In this document: positions 25,478 to 33,869 of the stretch, one piece after another | Layout of the letters: every line of letters starts with the position of its first letter | Numbering within the stretch: the stretch's first letter is position 1 | DNA from: Prauserella rugosa | GTDB lineage: Bacteria; Actinomycetota; Actinomycetes; Mycobacteriales; Pseudonocardiaceae | Assembly: GCF_000719975.1 (NCBI RefSeq) | Contig: NZ_JOIJ01000021.1 | Span: forward strand, 1 to 55,248 | Reading direction: 5' to 3' | Length of the DNA: 55,248 nucleotides | Notes under the pieces: generated by a model | What the model was told of the DNA's origin: nothing | The model's database searches: none | What the model saw: the letters and a program-made list of their open reading frames with translations, nothing else | Made by a program: the position numbers and the translations under genes

Positions 25478-26239
25478 TCATTCGGGCCTGCGCGCCAGCA
25501 CGTGCAGTCTGCTCGCGATGTCGCGCAGCGGAGGCGTGACCGCCGCCCTGTCCTCGAACTCGGTCACGTCGCGTTCCCACGTCGCGTCGGCCCCGTCCGG
25601 TTCGGCGTCGAGCTGATGCACCACGTCGGCCACGACGCCGTCACCCTGCATGTGCGTGACGGTCAGGCCCGCCCCGCCGAGCAGCATCTCCAGGCCCGAG
25701 GTGTCGAACCGGCGCAGCACCGTCTCCGAGTCGCCGGAGAGCACACCGTCGGGCGCGGTCAGCAGCGCGGTGGCCTCGGTGAGCCTGCCGGCGAGCGCGC
25801 GCTGCAGCACGGCCGCGTGCCGGTTGGCCGCCAGCACCGACACGGCCCCACCCGGCGCCGTGACCGCCGCGAACGCCCGTACGGCGGCGGCCGGATCGTC
25901 GACCACCTCGAGCAGGCCGTGCGCGAGCACCAGGTCGGCGGACGACTCGGGCACGGCCGCCGCCAGCGCGTCGGAGTCGTCGGCCACGACGGTGATCAGC
26001 TCGTCGACACCGACCTCCCGGGCACGGCGGCGCAGCGTCGCCCGCGCGTCCGGGTTCGGTTCCACGACGGTCACCTCACAGTCGTGGCCCGCCAGGGGCA
26101 CGGCCCAGCCACCACTGCCGCCGCCGACGTCGACCACCCGCGGCCTGCCCGACCGCCGCTCGCGCGCCTGCGCCAGCTCCGCTTCCAGCAGTCGCCGTAC
26201 GGCCGGGGATCCGTGGCCGGCCGCGTACTCCGTTCGCAT
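25478..26239 (-). CDS. Class I SAM-dependent methyltransferase
   Basis: A 253-aa methyltransferase with motif I VVDVGGGSGGWAVPLA, an acidic end of strand 2 (VTVVEPNPDA), an Asp after strand 3 (VVADDSDAL) and motif IV region ADLVLAHGLLEVVDD. The substrate is unknown; the layout is like small-molecule or tRNA-modifying enzymes of the UbiE/SmtA type. TACGCT lies 8 nt before the ATG, consistent with leaderless translation. The 128-nt gap to dinB holds short GGGTGGTTCGGG-like repeats (25431-25485). Confidence 0.85.
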   Translation of the reverse strand: MRTEYAAGHGSPAVRRLLEAELAQARERRSGRPRVVDVGGGSGGWAVPLAGHDCEVTVVEPNPDARATLRRRAREVGVDELITVVADDSDALAAAVPESSADLVLAHGLLEVVDDPAAAVRAFAAVTAPGGAVSVLAANRHAAVLQRALAGRLTEATALLTAPDGVLSGDSETVLRRFDTSGLEMLLGGAGLTVTHMQGDGVVADVVHQLDAEPDGADATWERDVTEFEDRAAVTPPLRDIASRLHVLARRPE

Positions 26240-26397
26240 GGGCGCCCAGCGTAGTCACGCCCGTCGGCGACCGCGCATCCTGTGCACCGGACACGCCGCG
26301 GGTGACGGTGCGGGTCACACGCCCACCCACGTGAGGGATCTCGCCTGCGATCACGGGACCGCGCCGTGACGCTGCGCGAGCCGATACGCTTCGGGGC

Positions 26398-27246
26398 GTG
26401 CATACGGTCGCGGTACTGAGTCTCAAGGGAGGCGTGGGCAAGACGACGGTCGCCCTCGGCCTCGCCTCCGCGGCGCTGCGCAGGGGCGCCCGCGCCCTCG
26501 TCGCCGACCTGGATCCCCAGGGCAACGCCACCGCGACACTGAATCCCCCGATGACCGAGGCCACGCTCACCGCCGTGCTCGACACCCCGCGCGAAGCGGT
26601 GATCGACCGGGCCTTGGCCCCGAGCGGGTGGAGCCCCGAGCTCGACGTGTTCGTCAGCTCCGAGGACCTCGAGCTGCTCAACGAGCCGGGACCGGACGCC
26701 CGGCGCATGGACAACCTCGCCAGGGCGCTCGACGTGCTGCGCACCCGTCCGCGCGGTGATCGGCCCTACGAGATCGCGATCCTGGACTGCCCGCCCTCGC
26801 TCGGCAGGCTCACCCGGTCGGCCCTGCTCGCCGCGGACACGGCGCTGCTGGTCACCGAGCCGACCATGTACGCGGTCTCCGGGGCCGAGCGGGCGTTCGA
26901 GGCGATCGAAGCGGTGCGCCGTGGCCCCAACCCGCGGCTCCGGTCGGCGGGCGTCCTGGTCAACCGCCTCCGCCCGCGCTCGTACGAGCACCACTACCGC
27001 GTGGAGGAGCTGCGCGAGACCTTCGGCAGGGCGGTCATGCCGACGGCCATCCCCGACCGGCTCGCCATCCAGCAGGCGCAGGGCGCGTGCATGCCGATCC
27101 ACGAATGGCGCTCGCCGGGCGCGCACGAGATCGCCCTCACGTTCAACATGGTGCTCGCGAAGATCCTGCGGTCGAGCCGCGCGGGACGGCACCGCCTCCC
27201 CGGCGAGCCCGACGCCGACTCCCAGGCCCAGCCGGATTCGGCCTAG
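26398..27246 (+). CDS. ParA/MinD-type ATPase, orphan
   Basis: A 282-aa deviant Walker A ATPase: MHTVAVLSLKGGVGKTTVALG puts KGGVGKTT at residues 10-17, DLDPQGNAT is switch I and ILDCPPSLGRLT is switch II. The C-terminal part keeps the ParA fold and the IPDRLAIQQAQG segment. No parB gene or parS-like inverted repeat is close, so a role in chromosome partition is doubtful; positioning of some other cargo is possible. The GTG is 7 nt after TACGCT with no Shine-Dalgarno, a leaderless arrangement. It ends 3 nt before the DNA glycosylase gene, so the two are co-transcribed. Confidence 0.88.
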   Translation: MHTVAVLSLKGGVGKTTVALGLASAALRRGARALVADLDPQGNATATLNPPMTEATLTAVLDTPREAVIDRALAPSGWSPELDVFVSSEDLELLNEPGPDARRMDNLARALDVLRTRPRGDRPYEIAILDCPPSLGRLTRSALLAADTALLVTEPTMYAVSGAERAFEAIEAVRRGPNPRLRSAGVLVNRLRPRSYEHHYRVEELRETFGRAVMPTAIPDRLAIQQAQGACMPIHEWRSPGAHEIALTFNMVLAKILRSSRAGRHRLPGEPDADSQAQPDSA

Positions 27247-27249
27247 CCC

Positions 27250-28083
27250 GTGCCCGAGGGCGACACGGTCTTTCTCACCGGGCGCGTCGTGGCACGCGCG
27301 CTGGCCGGCTCGGCCATCACGCGCAGCGACTTCCGGCTGCCGTCCCTGGCGACCACGGACCTCACGGGCCGGGTGCTCACCGACGTCCGCACCGTCGGCA
27401 AACACCTGTTCTTCCGCTTCACCGACGGCCGGACGACGGATGCATCGGCCCGGCCCGCGCTGAGCCTGCACAGCCACCTGCGCATGGACGGCGAATGGCG
27501 GGCCCTGCGTCGCGGCGCGCGGTGGAGCGCCCCTGGCCACCACGTGCGGGTCGTGCTCACCGGCGGGGACGCCGAGGTGATCGGCGTCCGGGTGCACGAC
27601 GTCGCACTGGTGCCCGTGGCCGAGGAACACCGCTTCGTCGGCCACCTCGGACCCGACCTGCTCGATCCGGAATGGACGGACGAGCACGCCGCACGTGCCG
27701 TGGCAGGCCTGAAATCCGAACCCACGCGGGAGATCGCGGCGGCCCTGCTGGACCAACGCGTGGTGGCCGGGATCGGCAATCTGTACGCGCTGGAGCTGTG
27801 CTTCCTGCTCGGGGTCACCCCGTGGACCCCGGTGTCCGATGTGGATTCCGCGCGGGCCGTGTCGTTGGCGCGCAAGCTCCTGCGCGCCAACGCCCGCCGC
27901 TGGGAGCAGAGCACCACGGGCGAACTCACGCGCGGACGGCGAACCTGGGTCTACGAACGCTCCCGCGTCGGTTGTTTCCGGTGCGGCGGACCCGTTCGTG
28001 TGGCCACCCACGGAACCGGCACCGACCACCGTCCCGCGTGGTTCTGCCCCCGGTGCCAACAGGGCCCGGTCCCCGCCGAGTGA
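27250..28083 (+). CDS. Fpg/Nei-family DNA glycosylase (endonuclease VIII-like)
   Basis: A 277-aa base-excision glycosylase/AP lyase. PEGDTV at the very start gives the catalytic Pro1 and Glu2 after Met removal, SHLRMDGEW and the helix-two-turn-helix region (ALLDQRVVAGIGNLYALELCF) carry the lysine and Asn contacts, and the zinc finger is C-F-R-C...C-P-R-C. Residues after PEGD favour the Nei rather than the Fpg branch, so oxidised pyrimidines are the expected substrates. The GTG start is 4 nt after the ParA stop. The gene is followed by the long pyrD leader region. Confidence 0.9.
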   Translation: MPEGDTVFLTGRVVARALAGSAITRSDFRLPSLATTDLTGRVLTDVRTVGKHLFFRFTDGRTTDASARPALSLHSHLRMDGEWRALRRGARWSAPGHHVRVVLTGGDAEVIGVRVHDVALVPVAEEHRFVGHLGPDLLDPEWTDEHAARAVAGLKSEPTREIAAALLDQRVVAGIGNLYALELCFLLGVTPWTPVSDVDSARAVSLARKLLRANARRWEQSTTGELTRGRRTWVYERSRVGCFRCGGPVRVATHGTGTDHRPAWFCPRCQQGPVPAE

Positions 28084-28109
28084 CGTCCCTTTCCGGTACG
28101 CCCCGCCAA

Positions 28110-28176
28110 CACACGAGGGCGACAACACACGAGGCGACACACGAGGGCGTGACGTACGAGGGCGATGACACACGAG
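28110..28176. repeat. Degenerate ACACGAGGGCG tandem repeat
   Basis: CACACGAG or a near variant recurs about every 15-18 bp (28110, 28127, 28139, 28155 as TACGAG, 28169), with GGCGA linkers. It lies between the glycosylase stop and the pyrD leader promoter. Confidence 0.6.
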
Positions 28177-28188
28177 CTCGAAAACACG

Positions 28189-28218
28189 TTGCTGCGCCGT
28201 GCCGGACGCGCCTAGCGT
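28189..28218 (+). promoter_or_regulatory. Promoter of the pyrD leader
   Basis: TTGCTG (28189-28194) and TAGCGT (28213-28218) are 18 nt apart, a good housekeeping-sigma arrangement. A start near 28225 would give a leader of about 295 nt before pyrD that includes the 12-codon ORF and the hairpins. Confidence 0.6.
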
Positions 28219-28249
28219 GGTGGTACACGAGAAAGGAGGTGGTCCGACA

Positions 28250-28288
28250 GTGAACAGCTATAGGACTCGTGAGGTGGCTGTCCGCTAG
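28250..28288 (+). CDS. Candidate 12-residue leader peptide MNSYRTREVAVR
   Basis: A GTG-initiated ORF of 12 codons ending in TAG. Its Shine-Dalgarno region (28230-28245) reads AGAAAGGAGGTGGTCC, which pairs with about 16 nt of the 16S rRNA 3' tail with a single G-U, far longer than usual. The codons TAT, AGG, ACT, CGT and GCT are unlike the GC-ending codons of all neighbours, hinting that the nucleotide sequence rather than just the peptide is conserved. GGTGGTCCG (28238-28246) is complementary to CGGACCACC (28298-28306), and the ORF's own GGTGGctgTCCGC can pair with the same strand. A leader-peptide or structured-RNA function is inference; expression is untested. Confidence 0.55.
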   Translation: MNSYRTREVAVR

Positions 28289-28340
28289 GACGGTATGCGG
28301 ACCACCGCGTGCTGCCCGGCGAATACCAGGCAGTCACCGG

Positions 28341-28412
28341 CCCCCGACGCTCCCGAGGACCGGTCCACCACGGGCCCGGACGGCTGACGACGTCCGGGAG
28401 TCGCGTCGGGGG
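28341..28412 (+). terminator. Terminator or attenuator hairpin before pyrD
   Basis: CCCCCGACGC (28341-28350) pairs perfectly with GCGTCGGGGG (28403-28412), enclosing a second hairpin CCCGGACG (28375-28382) / CGTCCGGG (28391-28398). TTTCCCTCTTCC follows directly. The downstream tract to 28519 contains a 15-bp direct repeat (CCAGCACGCTGTCTC) near 28427-28456 and no gene. Confidence 0.65.
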
Positions 28413-28519
28413 TTTCCCTCTTCCTCCGCCAGCACGCTGTCTCTCCAGCACGCTGTCTCCCCCAGCACTGCCGCGGGCCCGCGCACGATGCCGCGCCGCA
28501 TAGGGCACCATCGACACTC

Positions 28520-29569
28520 GTGCTCTTCGATTCCTTCGTCCGCCCCGCGCTGTACCGCCTGCACGGTGACGACCCGGAACGGGTCCACGAACGCACCGTC
28601 CGCGCGCTGGGCACGCTGAGTGTGGCGCCGCGCGCCGCGCGGTCGGCCCTCCGCAGACTCACCGCCGCCGACGAGCAGGTCACGGTGTTCGGCGTGCGGT
28701 TCCCCGGCCGCGTCGGCCTGGCCGCGGGCATGGACAAGGATGGGCGGGCACTGCACGCCTGGCCCGCGCTGGGTTTCGGATTCGTGGAGATCGGCACCGT
28801 CACCCGGCACGCACAACCGGGCAATCCGCGGCCGCGCCTGTTCGCGCTCCCGGCCAGTGACGCCGTCATCAACCGGATGGGCTTCAACAACGCCGGCGCC
28901 GACGCGCTGGCCGCCCGGCTCGAGCGCCACGGCAGGCCCGAGGTGCCGCTCGGCATCAGTATCGGCAAGTCCAAGGTGACGCCGCTGGAGGACGCTGTCA
29001 CCGACTACCGCACGTCGCTGCAGGCGCTGCGCCCGTACGCCGACTACGTCGCCATCAACGTCAGTTCCCCCAACACGCCCGGCCTGCGCACGCTGCAGGA
29101 CCGCGATTCGCTGGCCGAGATCCTCGCCGCGCTGCGGGACGCGGCACCGCGCACGCCGCTGCTGGTCAAGGTCGCCCCCGACCTCACCGACGACGCACTC
29201 GGCGAGCTGTTGCAGGTGTGCGTCGACCACGGCGTCGCGGGCGTCATCGCCACGAACACGACGTTGCGCCGGGACGGGCTCGCCCCCGCCGACACGGCGA
29301 CCGCAACCGAAACGGGTGGCCTGTCCGGGCGGCCGCTGACCCGGCGCGCCCGCGAGGTGGTCCGCTTCGTGCATCGGCAGACCGGTGGTGCGCTGCCGAT
29401 CATCGGAGTGGGCGGGATCGGCGGGCCAGCCGACGCCGAGGCCATGCTCGACGCCGGAGCCGCGCTCGTGCAGGTCTACACCGCGTTCGCGCTGCACGGA
29501 CCCGGCCTCGTGCGCCGGATCAACCGCACCCTGGCCGCCGAATCGGGCCGTTGGCCGTCGGTCTTCTGA
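28520..29569 (+). CDS. pyrD: Dihydroorotate dehydrogenase (quinone), class 2
   Basis: A 349-aa flavoenzyme that oxidises dihydroorotate to orotate in pyrimidine synthesis, passing electrons to quinone at the membrane. The N-terminal helices ([19 protein letters not shown]...) are typical of class 2. [40 protein letters not shown] with the catalytic Ser of class 2, LLVKVAPDL and the FMN phosphate loop [11 protein letters not shown] are all present. No Shine-Dalgarno stands before the GTG. The only clear promoter lies about 295 nt upstream behind a leader ORF and terminator-like stem. The last 50 nt overlap the convergent gene. Confidence 0.94.
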   Translation: MLFDSFVRPALYRLHGDDPERVHERTVRALGTLSVAPRAARSALRRLTAADEQVTVFGVRFPGRVGLAAGMDKDGRALHAWPALGFGFVEIGTVTRHAQPGNPRPRLFALPASDAVINRMGFNNAGADALAARLERHGRPEVPLGISIGKSKVTPLEDAVTDYRTSLQALRPYADYVAINVSSPNTPGLRTLQDRDSLAEILAALRDAAPRTPLLVKVAPDLTDDALGELLQVCVDHGVAGVIATNTTLRRDGLAPADTATATETGGLSGRPLTRRAREVVRFVHRQTGGALPIIGVGGIGGPADAEAMLDAGAALVQVYTAFALHGPGLVRRINRTLAAESGRWPSVF

Positions 29570-30869
29570 CCGTGCGGGTGCTCAGCTGGCGCAGGTAGGC
29601 ACGCCAGCACCGGTAGTCGGTGATGTCCCGGCCCGCCGACGCGGCGACGGGGTCGCACAGCAGCCCCGTCGCGGTCCTGCCCTCGGCCAGGTCGATGCCG
29701 CCGAGGGCCATCGGCTCGGCCAGCCCGGCGAGGAATCGGCCCAACCCCGCCTCCGAGACGATCCACCGTTCCCCCACCAGCGAGCCTCCGCCTGCGGCCG
29801 TGCGCACCACGCCCGGCTGGGCAGGCCGTCCCGGCAGCACGACCATCCGGTAGTGCGGCGCGGTCTCGGCGACCCCGGCGAACCGCGCCCCGATCGAGAT
29901 CAACCGGTCGTTGAGGGGTTGCCCACGCAGGTACGCACCGAACACCACGAGTTCGACCCCGGTGTCGGGGAACGGCTCGTCGGCGGCCACTCCCGTGAGC
30001 TGGGCGACGACGTCGAGGGCGATCTGGTCGTCGAAGGCCGCGGTGAGCACGGCCAGTTCGGCGACGCCGCGGTCGGCCACCGCGGTCGCCGCCACATCCA
30101 GCGTGCCGACGAGGGTCGCGGCGGTGGGCTCGAGCCCGGACATCGGGGTCACCACGGCGTCGACGCCGTCCAGTGGCCGCGCGCCGCGTCTGGTCCAGCG
30201 GCGCAGACTCGCCGGCAGGTCGATGGCCGACACCGACGCTCCGGTCGCGCGCAGCGTGTCCACGGTGGCCGCGAACGCCGGGTGCTCCGCACGGTCGAGA
30301 TCCGGGACGGCGATGCGCGGATGTTCGCCCGCCCCGAACCGCACACCCTCCGGCCACGTGCGCGCACCGGCGCCGGCCGATCCGGGCCCGGCCAGTGCCG
30401 CCGCGGTCCGCTGGGCGATCGCAACGTCCCGCGCGATCACCTGCGAGCCCGACCGTCCCGGCACGAGACCGGCCGTGGGCCGGAAGACCACGTGCGTCCC
30501 GCACCGCTGGGGCCAACCGGGGGTCCACACGGCGTCGAGCGCGCCCAACATCGGGTCCTGTGCCAGCCGGTCCGCGCCCGCGGCGTCGACGTATCCGAGG
30601 ACGATCGCCCCGGCCTGCACGAGCCGGCTCACGTGCTCGCCCGTCTCCGCGGTCGCGACGGTCGCCCCGGCCAGAGGCGGATGTTCCCCGCTCTGGATCC
30701 GTTCGTCGACGTGCTTGGCATCGACGAGCACGTCCTCGCGTTCGCGCAGCCGTATCCAGTCCGGACGCCCGACACCGCGGGTCATCCCGTCGTAGGCGGC
30801 CACGGCGCGTTGGTGGATGCTGACCGGAGGAACGACGAGGGATTCGGTCTGGACCGGGAATGGATGCAC
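29520..30869 (-). CDS. Degraded amidase with allophanate-hydrolase C-terminal domain
   Basis: The 449-aa product aligns end to end with allophanate hydrolase (AtzF-like) but its amidase half is shortened and has lost the Gly-Gly-Ser-Ser signature and the Lys-Ser-Ser catalytic triad: where the signature should be it reads [22 protein letters not shown]. The C-terminal third ([34 protein letters not shown], and [12 protein letters not shown]) is a well-kept allophanate-hydrolase G domain. It cannot be a normal amidase. The C-terminus runs 50 nt into pyrD on the opposite strand, suggesting an ancestral stop was lost. AAAGGG lies 7 nt before the GTG, so it may be expressed. No urea carboxylase gene is near. 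Confidence 0.75.
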   Translation of the reverse strand: MHPFPVQTESLVVPPVSIHQRAVAAYDGMTRGVGRPDWIRLREREDVLVDAKHVDERIQSGEHPPLAGATVATAETGEHVSRLVQAGAIVLGYVDAAGADRLAQDPMLGALDAVWTPGWPQRCGTHVVFRPTAGLVPGRSGSQVIARDVAIAQRTAAALAGPGSAGAGARTWPEGVRFGAGEHPRIAVPDLDRAEHPAFAATVDTLRATGASVSAIDLPASLRRWTRRGARPLDGVDAVVTPMSGLEPTAATLVGTLDVAATAVADRGVAELAVLTAAFDDQIALDVVAQLTGVAADEPFPDTGVELVVFGAYLRGQPLNDRLISIGARFAGVAETAPHYRMVVLPGRPAQPGVVRTAAGGGSLVGERWIVSEAGLGRFLAGLAEPMALGGIDLAEGRTATGLLCDPVAASAGRDITDYRCWRAYLRQLSTRTVRRPTANGPIRRPGCG

Positions 30870-31071
30870 GCCGTCGCCCTTTCACCCGTGACAGTGCCCT
30901 GAGCAGGCGCCGGATACCCCGCCGTCTCGGCGACGAATCGGGGTGTCCGCGCGAACCGTTCCCCGTCGAGACCGCCGCGGCGGCGTTTCCGGCGACGGCG
31001 CACGGGCGTTAACCACCGGTGTCGGACGGTTACGTGGACCGAGGACTCCCGGCCGGGTGTGGGGTCGGGGG

Positions 31072-32109
31072 TCAGGAGAGTTCGCGCAGGGCGACGGCGA
31101 GGCCGGCGAGCCGGTCGGTGGCGTCGGTGAGCGCCTCCTTCGCGGGCGCGGCACCGTCGCTGCTGGCGGCCACGGCACGCCCCGCGGCGGCCACGAGCGT
31201 CCCGTAACCCTCGATACCCTCCTCGAGCTGTCCGCGGAGGGTGGTCACGGCCGAATCGAGGCCGTCACGTTCGCGTGCGGGCGCCGCGTCCCGGGCCCGC
31301 TCGATCGATTCCAGGCGCGCGGCGAGGCCCCGCAGCGCCGCGGAGGCGTCGATCGCGGTCGCCCGGGCGTCCTCGACGTCGAAGCCGTTCGCACCGGAGG
31401 GCGCGCCGTGCTGCGGGCGGGCCAGCTGATCGAGCAGGTCCGTGAGCGTGCGCTCGCTGCGCGCCAGTTTCTCCATCGGTGCACGCGCCGCCGATCCGGT
31501 GGGCGGCAGGATGGAGGCCGGGTCGGGCCGCGGCGGGTCGACGCGCTTGAGCCGCCGCATCTTCGCGCCGGACGACACAGCGAGCGCACCGAACACGACC
31601 GTGCCCATCGCACCGCTCACCGCGCCCTCGATGCCCTCGTAGGGCCCGGCGAAGCCGAAGTAGCCGCCGACGGCCCAGAGCACGCACAGCAGTGTCAGGA
31701 CGGTCCAGAACGTCAACATCCGCCGCGTCCACCGCACCCTGCGCAGATGCTTGGCCTCGGGCGAGTTCCAGCGGACGATCTTGTCGCGCACGTCGGTCAC
31801 GACCGTCAGATCGACCTTGGGCCGCGCCGCGGGCACCGGCCGCGGCGAGTCGGCGGCGTCCCGCGTCTCGGCCGATCCGGTGCCGCTCGCCTCGATGCCA
31901 CCCGCGCCGGTACCGGCGCGGGTGGTGTCGGGGGCGTCGGTGGTGTCGGGGGCGTCGGTGGTGTCGGGGGCGGGCCGGCGCTTGTCCTCGGGCAGGTACT
32001 TCTGCACCGTCTGCTGCGCCTTCTCGGCATAGTCGGGCAGCCGCTGGATGTGCTTCTCGAGCTTGGCCGTCAGCTCCGTGAAATCCCGCTTGCCCGACTT
32101 ACCCGCCAT
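31072..32109 (-). CDS. pspM: PspM-like membrane protein of the phage-shock system
   Basis: A 345-aa membrane protein immediately downstream of pspA, the position and architecture of M. tuberculosis Rv2743c (PspM). An amphipathic N-terminus is followed by a linker, two membrane helices (MLTFWTVLTLLCVLWAVGGY and a second around GAVSGAMGTVVFGALAV) and a C-terminal coiled-coil (ERTLTDLLDQLARP and later helices). The linker contains DAPDTT repeats from an 18-bp tandem repeat at about 31919-31970, likely variable among strains. In mycobacteria PspM anchors PspA at the membrane. The ATG has AGAGG 7 nt upstream; a GTG one codon earlier is possible. No pspN homologue follows. Confidence 0.82.
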   Translation of the reverse strand: MAGKSGKRDFTELTAKLEKHIQRLPDYAEKAQQTVQKYLPEDKRRPAPDTTDAPDTTDAPDTTRAGTGAGGIEASGTGSAETRDAADSPRPVPAARPKVDLTVVTDVRDKIVRWNSPEAKHLRRVRWTRRMLTFWTVLTLLCVLWAVGGYFGFAGPYEGIEGAVSGAMGTVVFGALAVSSGAKMRRLKRVDPPRPDPASILPPTGSAARAPMEKLARSERTLTDLLDQLARPQHGAPSGANGFDVEDARATAIDASAALRGLAARLESIERARDAAPARERDGLDSAVTTLRGQLEEGIEGYGTLVAAAGRAVAASSDGAAPAKEALTDATDRLAGLAVALRELS

Positions 32110-32153
32110 CACCGCACCTCTCCGCGAGTCGTGAACCGCGCCGGTTCAGGACC

Positions 32154-33017
32154 TCACGCCTGGTTCTTCTGCTGCTCGGCCTGCACGCGCTGCTGGATCT
32201 CGTTCTGGACGTCCGCGCTGGCGGTGGGCTGGGTGGCACCCGCCGACGCACCGGACGACGCGGCGGCGCCGTCGGTCACCTGCGCGGCGGACGAACCGCT
32301 GTTCATCGACGCGCGGATCTGCTCGAGACGGCTGTGGCCCGCGAGCTGCGTGGTCGAGTGCTGCACCTCGAGCATCCGGCCCTGCACCGAGTTCTGCGCG
32401 AGCTCGGCCGAGCCCACGGCGGTGGTGTAGCGCTTCTCGATCTTGTCCCGCACGTCCTCGAGCGACGGCGTGTTGTCGGGCGCGGCCAGCTGCGTCATCT
32501 GGTTCAGCGACGCCGAGACCTGCTCCTGCATCTTGGCCTGCTCCAGCTGCGAGAGCAGCTTCGTGCGCTCGGCCAGCTTCTGCTGAAGCATGCTGGCGTT
32601 CCGCTCGACGGCCTGCTTCGCCTGCTCGGCGGCCTGCAGCGCCTGGTCGTGGAGGGTCTTGAGGTCCTCGATGCTCTGCTCGGCGGTCACCAGCTGCGCG
32701 GCGAAGCCCTCGGCGGCCGTCTCGTACTCCTGGGCCTTGGCCTCGTCGCCCTTCGCCCGCGCCTCCTCGGCCAGCACCAGCGCCTGCCGGGTGGACGACT
32801 GCAGCTTCTCGACCTCGCCGAGCTGGCGGTTGAGCTTCATCTCCAGCTGACGCTGGTTGCCGATCACCGACGCGGCCTGCTGCGACAACGCCTGGTGGTT
32901 ACGCTGCGCCTCCTCGATGGCCTGCTGGATCTGCACCTTCGGGTCCGCGTTCTCGTCGACCTTCGCCGAAAACGCCGCCATCAGGTACTTCCACGCCTTC
33001 ACGAAAGGGTTGGCCAT
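32154..33017 (-). CDS. pspA: Phage-shock protein A (PspA/IM30)
   Basis: A 287-aa protein of the PspA/IM30/ESCRT-III family, almost wholly alpha-helical: [27 protein letters not shown] is the amphipathic membrane-binding helix and first hairpin, followed by long coiled coils up to about residue 220. A flexible Ala/Ser-rich segment and a short Gln-rich helix ([19 protein letters not shown]) end the protein. It should polymerise on stressed membranes and preserve envelope integrity. It lies between clgR and pspM, the mycobacterial order. A GGAAC-N18-CGTT promoter 74 nt upstream indicates induction by an ECF sigma factor of the SigE type. Confidence 0.93.
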   Translation of the reverse strand: MANPFVKAWKYLMAAFSAKVDENADPKVQIQQAIEEAQRNHQALSQQAASVIGNQRQLEMKLNRQLGEVEKLQSSTRQALVLAEEARAKGDEAKAQEYETAAEGFAAQLVTAEQSIEDLKTLHDQALQAAEQAKQAVERNASMLQQKLAERTKLLSQLEQAKMQEQVSASLNQMTQLAAPDNTPSLEDVRDKIEKRYTTAVGSAELAQNSVQGRMLEVQHSTTQLAGHSRLEQIRASMNSGSSAAQVTDGAAASSGASAGATQPTASADVQNEIQQRVQAEQQKNQA

Positions 33018-33090
33018 CTCGTCCGCCTGCCTTCTCCACGTCCCACGGGCTTACTGGTCCGGTGCTGTCACCGCGTGCCGTCGACCTGGC

Positions 33091-33117
33091 AACGTGCGAC
33101 CCCCGGTATCGGGTTCC
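33091..33117 (-). promoter_or_regulatory. SigE-type ECF promoter of pspA
   Basis: On the minus strand GGAAC (33117-33113), 18 nt, then CGTT (33094-33091). This is the -35/-10 pattern of actinobacterial SigE/SigH-type sigma factors. Transcription would begin near 33085, leaving a leader of about 67 nt before pspA. The 249-nt gap 33018-33266 shows no gene. Confidence 0.65.
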
Positions 33118-33266
33118 ATCGTGTCAGGTCGACGGCGGTCCTTCCACAAGACCCCGGAGGATTTCAGGGTTTCCACCGACCCGAGGTGAGCGACCCGGAC
33201 GATCTTCCGGCCGCCTTCGACGTCCGCCCGTTCCCGCGCCGTGTCCACGGCGGCGTGCGGACGCGC

Positions 33267-33731
33267 TCAGGCGACGAGTACGGCCTTGGCGTCCGGCTGG
33301 TGAATCGTGGTCCGCAGGACCGGCGACAACGAGAACTCGCCCAGGTCGTTGCCGACGATCGTGCCGGCGACGAGCGAGCCACCCTCGAATCCCTCGCCAT
33401 CGCGTGCGGCGTCGGCCGTCGCGCGGTCCGGCGTGCGCTCGTCGGCGGTCTCCGCTCCGGCGCGGGCACCGTCGGTGGCCACCGCCTCGACCGAGTCGAG
33501 TGCGGACACGTCGGCGGCGACACTGATCAGCAGGTCGGACAGCGGCAGGTCGAGCGCCTCGCAGATCGACGCGAGCAGTTCGCTCGACGCCTCCTTCTGC
33601 CCCCGCTCCACCTCGGACAGGTAACCCAGACTCACCCTCGCGGCGCGCGAGATGTCCCGCAGCGTCCGATGCCTCGTGGTGCGGGCATGCCGGAGCCGGT
33701 CACCGATCGCCTCACGCAGCAGCACGGTCAT
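33267..33731 (-). CDS. clgR: Transcriptional activator ClgR
   Basis: A 154-aa regulator with an N-terminal XRE-type helix-turn-helix (residues about 8-65: [45 protein letters not shown]), closely like ClgR of streptomycetes and mycobacteria, which activates clp protease, lon and, in mycobacteria, pspA. The middle is Ala/Asp-rich and the C-terminus ends in DAKAVLVA, with two terminal small residues of the type recognised by Clp protease; known ClgR proteins are ClpP substrates. The ATG has GGGAGG 6 nt upstream. A perfect ClgR box precedes its promoter. Confidence 0.9.
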   Translation of the reverse strand: MTVLLREAIGDRLRHARTTRHRTLRDISRAARVSLGYLSEVERGQKEASSELLASICEALDLPLSDLLISVAADVSALDSVEAVATDGARAGAETADERTPDRATADAARDGEGFEGGSLVAGTIVGNDLGEFSLSPVLRTTIHQPDAKAVLVA

Positions 33732-33802
33732 CACGCGCCTCCCTTCGACTAGCGCCCACGGTACCGACCGCGACCGACACCGCACAGTCATTCGCACGGC
33801 CC

Positions 33803-33819
33803 GTCCGCCATCGGCGAAC
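33803..33819 (-). promoter_or_regulatory. ClgR box upstream of clgR
   Basis: GTTCGCCGATGGCGGAC on the minus strand matches the published ClgR consensus GTTCGC-N5-GCG exactly. A TACCGT -10 (33763-33758) without a good -35 lies downstream, putting the box about 60 nt before the start, as expected for positive autoregulation. Confidence 0.7.
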
Positions 33820-33869
33820 ACCCGCCGCGGAGCGATTCCGCAGGGCATCCGTTCGGATCAACGCCGCGG

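Noticed and set aside
26398..27246. Chromosome-partitioning ParA
   Set aside because: No parB gene or parS-like site lies nearby and the partner gene is a DNA glycosylase, so it is labelled as an orphan ParA-type ATPase.
28230..28245. Fragment of a 16S rRNA gene on the opposite strand
   Set aside because: The block matches the complement of the 16S 3' tail only over about 16 nt; no other rRNA sequence is near, and its position before a start codon explains it as a Shine-Dalgarno.
33051..33248. Small minus-strand ORF between clgR and pspA
   Set aside because: It contains the ECF promoter of pspA, has no Shine-Dalgarno and shows no recognisable motif.
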